Below are positions 6,278 to 6,338 of a DNA stretch of 6,338 bases, piece by piece. The DNA is from an uncultured Lachnospiraceae bacterium. GTDB taxonomy: Bacteria > Bacillota > Clostridia > Lachnospirales > Lachnospiraceae. The notes under the pieces were generated by a model. The model ran no database searches and was not told where the DNA came from. It was given only the letters and a program-made list of their open reading frames with translations. Where the stretch lies: the NCBI GenBank assembly GCA_946533525.1, contig CAMNBW010000095.1, positions 1 to 6,338 on the forward strand, given 5' to 3'. Positions within the stretch are counted from its first letter, which is position 1, and each line of letters opens with the position of its first letter. The position numbers were made by a program, and so were the translations under genes.

Positions 6278-6311
6278 CTATAAAATACGTTCCGAAAGTC
6301 CGGTTCGGCAA
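6278..6311 (-). promoter_or_regulatory. Candidate promoter of the giant gene
   Basis: Two overlapping readings are possible on the minus strand. TTGCCG (6306-6311) with 18 bases to TATTTT (6282-6287) has a fair -35 and a weak -10. TATAGT (6278-6283) is a better -10 (5 of 6) but lacks a good -35. Either would give a leader of about 40 bases. A small dyad at 6292-6308 occupies the spacer or -35 area. Confidence 0.4.
6292..6308. repeat. Short dyad in the promoter of the giant gene
   Basis: CCGAA (6292-6296) and TTCGG (6304-6308) are perfect inverted copies separated by seven bases. The dyad lies inside the candidate promoter, where a repressor could act. At five bases per arm it may also be chance. 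Confidence 0.3.
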
Positions 6312-6338
6312 TTTTTTAACAATAAATTTGTATAATTA

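Noticed and set aside
6331..6336. TATAAT on the plus strand at the right edge, a possible divergent promoter
   Set aside because: The -35 position at 17 bases (6308-6313) is GCAATT, a poor match, and no downstream gene is visible. AT-rich upstream sequence can give this by chance.

Overview
The window looks like chromosomal DNA from a low-to-mid GC Firmicute, most likely a gut or rumen Clostridia member close to Lachnospiraceae. This is inferred from AAGGAG-type ribosome binding sites, sigma-A-like promoters, a membrane-anchored SpoIIE/RsbU-type phosphatase remnant, and the overall base and protein composition. No marker gene fixes the taxon. Every supported gene lies on the minus strand, so the window is best read from right to left.

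Right to left: (1) An upstream region of about 107 bp carries a weak promoter, a small dyad and a clear Shine-Dalgarno. (2) A very large gene (1504 codons, 71% of the window) encodes a soluble, highly charged protein. It has a long helical N-terminal part, a probable alpha/beta-hydrolase domain (GHSRGG nucleophile elbow, then YDAVPGG, then NHAVGLD) at about residues 880-1235, a further helical part, and an extremely acidic/lysine-rich tail. A strong hairpin terminator follows it. (3) A roughly 200 bp spacer holds a second, nested hairpin and an extended -10 promoter. (4) A collapsed PP2C/SpoIIE-type phosphatase gene follows. Its 59-codon membrane-anchor start and its last 90 codons lie in one reading frame, separated by a single TAG, and the middle of the gene is missing. 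(5) A 124 bp spacer holds a promoter candidate and a small hairpin in the leader. (6) A tandem GNAT-type acetyltransferase gene of 281 codons follows. (7) At the left edge, a well-spaced TTGACG-17-TATAGT promoter points out of the window.

Nothing shows the genes acting together: each appears to have its own promoter, and the big gene is closed by its own terminator. The most interesting item is the giant hydrolase-containing protein. The order of its catalytic motifs resembles DUF2235/Tle1-type lipases, but it is embedded in a large, uncharacterised helical protein with no signal peptide or membrane segment. The second is the in-frame, promoter-retaining phosphatase remnant. No RNA genes, insertion sequences, CRISPR arrays or integrase genes were seen.
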